The notes under the pieces were generated by a model, which did not search any database, was not told where the DNA came from, and saw nothing but the letters and a program-made list of their open reading frames with translations. From positions 62,001-126,000 of the forward strand of contig JAJOHG010000039.1 of NCBI GenBank assembly GCA_021029095.1: 64,000 nt of DNA, in the 5' to 3' direction. Source of the stretch: Phellopilus nigrolimitatus. Taxonomy: Eukaryota; Basidiomycota; Agaricomycetes; Hymenochaetales; Hymenochaetaceae. Below, piece after piece: positions 57,412 through 64,000 of the stretch. A program made the translations under genes and the position numbers. The first letter of the stretch is position 1. The number at the start of each line of letters is the position of its first letter.

Positions 57412-58864
57412 ATGACCGGTTATCTTCCAACGCTGGAGTCTCTCGCCAAAGTGAGCGTAACCAAGGTCGGATTTGTTCTCCGGCTAACTGAATTGCCATA
57501 GGGCGCATTCGCTTCGGCGGTTGGTTTCTCGACTTTGAGTGCGACCACCTTGCCCTCTGCTGCTATCGCGTTTCCAAGCACTTATATTTCGTATTTCCAT
57601 TATGTGGTCAGGTCTCGGGCTTCTCTACTATGGCCAAAACTATTTAATATATCCCTCCGCGTTCCCGCCTGGCTCGAGAACGGGTATGTGGTATACGCGG
57701 TGTGCCGCTGTGCCGCACTGACGAGCTTCGTACTTTTAATTTTCCAGAGGTATCCCGGCCGACCGACTTCGAGCTCCCATATTACGAGGACCTCATTCTC
57801 GATACACCCGACCACGTAAAAGTGCGCGCCTATCTGCTCGTGCAGCGGAAGGACCTGGAGCAGGGCGACTCTGTGGTCTTTTCGGAGGGCTCGCGGGAGA
57901 TGACGGACAGCGAGGTACGCGCCCGAGTTCGCGCTTTCCGCTTCCATCTTCTGACGCGCTTAACTATAGTATGCTGCGTCGCGCCCGACGGTGCTCATGT
58001 TCCACGGGAACGGCGGAAACGCGGGCCACCGCATACCGCTCGCGAAGATGTTCTTCGTGCAGATGCGCTGCAACGTGCTCATGCTGTCCTACCGTGGGTA
58101 CGGGCTGTCGGAAGGCTCGCCGTCCGAGAAAGGTGTGTTTTGTATTATTCTTATCATGCGCTTCCTTCCAAGTGGACTGAGATTCAACGTCTTCGCAGGA
58201 ATCCGCCTGGATGCGCAAACTGCGCTTGATCACGTCACATCGCACCCCACACTGTCCAGGACACCCATCGTGCGTACTCGTAGGGCTCTGCTGTAGTCCA
58301 CGATCTTACGACCTTGCTTTCCCAGGTTCTATATGGCCAGTCTATCGGCGGCGCAGTAGCCATCGACCTCGCCAGCCGAAATCCGTCCACCGTTCGTCCT
58401 ATCATCGTGCTGCACGGTCTCCCCGCTCACCGCCCATCTTGTTCTTATCAGATCCGCGCGCTCGTGCTTGAAAACACGTTCCTCTCGCTCCCGCGGCTCA
58501 TCCCCACCGCGATGCCCATGCTGTCGCGCGTCGCGTTCCTGTGCCACCAGAAGTGGGACTCCGTCTCGAAGCTCCCGCTCATCCCGGCCGAGACGCCGGT
58601 GCTCATGCTCAGCGGCGCGCGGGACGAGATCGTGCCCGCGGTGCACATGGAAGAGCTCGAGCGCCTGCTGCGCGAGCCGGTTCCCGGAAAACGCCGGCCT
58701 GGGCAGCTCGTGAAGTTCCATGGAGGGTCACATAGTGAGTGATTACACGTGTCTCCACGACCACAAAGGAGGGTGGCTGATTGACTGTTCATGGCGCAGA
58801 TGATACGTGCATCCAGCCCGGCTACTGGACTGCCGTCCACGAGTTCATTGCGCGTATCCGGTGA
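57412..58864 (+). CDS. BEM46: BEM46/ABHD13-type alpha/beta hydrolase
   Basis: Predicted 315 residues; nine exons 57412-57450, 57502-57523, 57612-57683, 57748-57914, 57970-58132, 58199-58269, 58326-58391, 58452-58734, 58800-58864. The N-terminus has a hydrophobic anchor (AFASAVGLGLLYYGQ) before the family block NYLIYPSAFPPGSRTE, so the protein is probably membrane-bound in the ER or at the cell periphery, as in other fungi. Hydrolase features: HGNGGNAGHR oxyanion region, nucleophile S184 in GQSIGG, acid D258 in GARDEIVP, base H294 in GGSHNDT. The substrate is unknown; family members affect polarity and development. The 22-nt exon 2 is required to hold the frame. Confidence 0.9.
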
Positions 58865-59795
58865 CGGCTTTCCTTACTTTTTCTTTACTTTTCTTTTCCT
58901 TTCTGGATTTCCGCACTATAAAGAGTCTTTTTTTTTTTCTCAACTGGAGCAGGGCCTTATTCGTGTGTTGTATATGGTCCAATTGTGTTAAATACAAATA
59001 ATCAACTACGTCGAGCAAGGGAAAGCGCGAAGCGATGTGCAAGCTGTGCGTCGGTACGTACGGGGAAAGCTCTGTGAGAGACTTTGCTGCGAGGCATGAC
59101 CACCGTCGTTATTGAGCTGGCCAGCTGTCCGTTGGCAGCTTATGATTTGGGATGATGTGGAGAATTCTCCGCACATGCACCTGACACCATTGATTATAAG
59201 CGTTCTAAACTTGAAAACGTGCGGCCACCCGTTTTCTATGATTGAAAAATCTTCAAGGCGATTCATGTTGAAATACGAGGGGCGAGGTCGCCAGCAGTCG
59301 CACACAGAGAGGTCCGTTTGTCCCGTTGGCGGTGGTGGGCCGTGGGCAAACGCGATAGATAGCAAGTTACACAGTCGGCCTATATGCTAGTCGCTTACTA
59401 ATCTACCCGATTCCCGAAACAGTTTTTGAGGGTTCGCAGAAATTCCAACAATTCAGAATGGGTATTGCAAGTCACAGGAGGATTCCATAGTTCTGCACCC
59501 TATATGATCAATTGTTGAATTCATAAAAAACTTTAGTGAGTAAATAAAATCATCCTAAGTTGTGTAACACTGTAAGGTCGCGCAGGCAACCATGACTCCG
59601 AACGAAGTGCACGTGACGAAGGGCGTCGCGGACCCGGCGGTCGTCCAACTCTGCTAGCCGAGCGCGCATTTCTAGCCACAGCCACAAGGTCCACGCCACC
59701 AAACTCAACTTGCTGCCTACTCCTTGCTAACTCGCGACATTTCTTGAGTTTCGCCTCGCCAACTTCTACTTAATTGTACGTGAATTTCCTGGCAG
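58865..59795. other. Intergenic between BEM46 and CHK1
   Basis: BEM46 3' UTR with pyrimidine-rich runs to about 58990, then about 800 bp with nothing recognised; the CHK1 promoter lies at its right end, without a clear TATA box. Confidence 0.5.
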
Positions 59796-61845
<2,050 letters not shown>

Positions 61846-62482
61846 TTTTAAGTGTATTTTAGGCTTTATTGACATCTTTCTGAACCGGGCCAGCCTCTTT
61901 TTGTATGTGATCTGCTGATAGGTATATCTGAAAAATGTATTCCGATGTAAATGTATAATAGTAAATGCACTAGCGACATTTACTGTCTGGGACAGAAGAC
62001 ACCGAATTTTCTCTGTTTGGCTTCGAGCGTGACTTTCCACGTGTACTGTGACTTTACTGTGACTTTACGCGTTTTTGTCAAGCTGTAAGTGGTCCATCCG
62101 TTCGAGCTACGAAAAGATTTTCATGGACGCCATGAAGGTAATATCATACATTCGGATAAGCAGGACCTACTATCACGGAACTTTAAAGGTTGCCCTGCCA
62201 CTCAGTTAGGGTGATTCTATCAGTGATGTGAACAAAATAACCACATGTACAGATGATTGCTTGATTGATCCACATATTCGAACACGAAACCCCTTGTTTT
62301 CGCAGCTTTCGTCTACGACGACTTGATAAACAGCTTCTGTCTGTATCCGCTCGATCTCTTGCATCTAACCCGGCAGGAAGCAAGTGTGTGTCGAAATCGT
62401 TTTTTCGGTCACTGGCAGGATGACCCGCACTCGTGAGCACCGTAAAACTAACTCCAGTAAATGCTGAAAAACTGATCAAAAG
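61846..62482. other. Intergenic or unresolved 5' exons
   Basis: CHK1 3' UTR to about 62050. From 62310 to 62410 the plus strand has an open, coding-like stretch (LDKQLLSVSARSLASNPAGS) that may be an upstream exon of the following gene, but no donor could be joined. Confidence 0.35.
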
Positions 62483-63699
62483 ACGGTCCCTTTCTTCTAT
62501 GTCAAAGCGGACAAGACGCTTACGCGGCGTCAGAGTGAATCATTGCAAGTCCTCATGAAAGCACTTACAGATTTTGTCCTTGAAGGTGTGTAGGACTCAC
62601 AAGATACGAAATTCATGCTATGATTTGTGCCCAAGAAGAGCAACAAAACTTTCATCCATTTTACATAGCATGTTTCACTAACGTTGACATCTAGACAAGC
62701 ACGAAGACGAGGACATCTCTGACTACGACGATCAAGAAGTTTCACCTAGGAAAACGCCTGAACGTGGAATAGATGAAGGCATCTTACAACATCACATGAA
62801 AGCAGTAGATCCAAAGGGGTCGCGCATACAGGAAAGGCTGGTAAAGTTTGTACTTCCTCCAGTCAGCAATAAAAGGCGGGACTTATTTTTATTTGATAAA
62901 AGCCACTGCAAAACATTAATTAACGAGGTGATTCATTTCAAAGGTCTACTTAGCTGGATGAATCTCACTCAAATATGCAGACAGTAAGGCTAGAGTATTC
63001 CCTACGCACCATAGGGTCTGGAGGATCAGGAATGTACGGTGCTTGGAAACTCAGGCAAAGCCTACGCGGTCTATTACTTGTGCTTGAAAATGTCGATTTG
63101 GATGATTTACTTCGTACCGGTTCTTCGGATTTATCCGAGCGTCAGTTCTCCATCCTTATGAAATATAAGTTATTAATCCGTGTTGTACAGGTTATGCGCT
63201 TGGATTGTATATTGACAGGCTTCCGGCTGTCCTTCATGAGCTGTCAAGAGCTTTCTTCGAACTCGAAACCTTCTTGCTCGATTTTATATCAGAATTTCAC
63301 AGCGTAAACTTAAATCATGCGCTTCGGACCCTTATGAGGATTTTATCAGTAAGGCAGGTGTATACATTAATCGAGGAATATCCTAAGCTTTCTCCCTAGA
63401 GCCAATGTCACGCTCTTCAAGCTTATAGAAACAGTTGAGTTTTGCCTTTTCCTTCCTTTCTTTTTTACTTTCTCGTTTTTGAGACAATGACTCAAACTGA
63501 TTATTTTATGCCAGAAACTTACATTTCTCCGAAAGAAGGCCAGCATATCAGAATCGCTTTGGATCAATTCTTCGCTGGGTTAAATGAGCACTTTGAGACG
63601 TGTACATCAGAACTATCTGATTTCCGAAGAAAGGGTGCATTGAATATCGTTCTCTGTGTATTGTCAACTTACCAGGCGTTGTGCAAGGTACACCTTTGA
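62483..63699 (+). CDS. Unresolved multi-exon gene, function unknown
   Basis: Convincing exon joint: 62483-62585 to 62695-about 62944, reading YVKADKTLTRRQSESLQVLM and, across the joint, VLEDKHEDEDISDYDDQEV. Further coding-like pieces on plus are around 63186-63349 (YALGLYIDRLPAVLHELSRA), and 63523-63699 (ETYISPKEGQHIRIALDQFF) up to a TGA at 63699. I could not connect all pieces in one frame, so either some exons belong to different genes or the gene is damaged. No family recognised. Confidence 0.4.
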
Positions 63700-63718
63700 T
63701 TCGCTCTGTGCAGAAAAG

Positions 63719-64000
63719 TCAATCTGACAGGTATCTCTCGATGACGACAATCGCCACCTTCTTTTCCGCTGTCACATCCGCGACTCTCCAAATCTCATTC
63801 CAAGAGAGTTCTGATAATTCCGCTCTCACTATTGCAGTCAACACCTTTTTCTTTTCATCGTTAATTTTCAGCACTGCCTCTGCAGTGCAAAGCCTTCTTG
63901 CGATGGCTTGGCAGAGATCCTTCATGTGAGTCAGGCCTTTGAGACCATCGAGTGGCAGATTTCTCACAAACTGGCTGCGAAGACGGCTGCCAGAAAACCA
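63719..64000 (-). CDS. Partial gene at window edge (3' end)
   Basis: Minus frame open from the window edge to a stop at 63719, including LKGLTHMKDLCQAIARRLCT and AVLKINDEKKKVLTAIVRAE. Helical, Lys/Glu-rich, unrecognised. The 5' part lies outside. It would converge on the plus gene ending at 63699, leaving about 20 bp between the stop codons, which makes one of the two calls less certain. Confidence 0.35.
   Translation of the reverse strand, partial: WFSGSRLRSQFVRNLPLDGLKGLTHMKDLCQAIARRLCTAEAVLKINDEKKKVLTAIVRAELSELSWNEIWRVADVTAEKKVAIVVIERYLSD

Overview
The window is nuclear DNA from a mushroom-forming basidiomycete (Agaricomycetes). Its genes are cut by many introns of about 50-90 nt, fungal-type (FunK1) kinases occur, and there is a family of paralogous F-box genes. 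I cannot name the genus. All exon joins below were worked out by hand from splice signals and reading frame; there is no transcript evidence.

Layout. 0.8-2.0 kb: a secreted protein with eight 15-residue repeats. 2.9-5.7 kb: a 12-exon RAD17 checkpoint clamp loader. 5.8-6.4 kb: an unrecognised ORF. 7.6-9.4 kb: an intronless bacterial-type arylsulfate sulfotransferase. 10.0-12.2 kb: an AGC-like kinase. 12.9-55.0 kb: an accessory island with eight F-box genes, three AsaB/CmcJ-like oxygenases plus the 3' remnant of a fourth, two FunK1 kinases (one broken) and several short terminal-inverted-repeat transposons. 55.5 kb to the end: a 75-residue hydrophilic protein, a BEM46-type hydrolase, CHK1, and unresolved coding sequence at the right edge.

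The dominant structure is a large inverted segmental duplication. About 19.37-32.48 kb (F-box, FunK1, oxygenase, F-box, F-box) recurs in reverse order and orientation at about 40.86-55.04 kb. The arms enclose a core holding a 587-residue disordered protein, a VHS-GAT clathrin adaptor and the arginine gene ARG5,6. The arms have diverged. Each carries its own transposon insertions, whose empty sites are kept in the other arm. One FunK1 copy is frameshifted, and one oxygenase is a mosaic of two paralogues, which points to continuing gene conversion.

The single-copy genes are housekeeping: RAD17 and CHK1 act in the DNA-damage checkpoint, ARG5,6 in mitochondrial arginine synthesis, and the VHS-GAT protein in endosomal/Golgi sorting. 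The island genes share duplicated promoter blocks with CACGTG sites. They look like a rapidly evolving gene family module whose role the sequence does not reveal.
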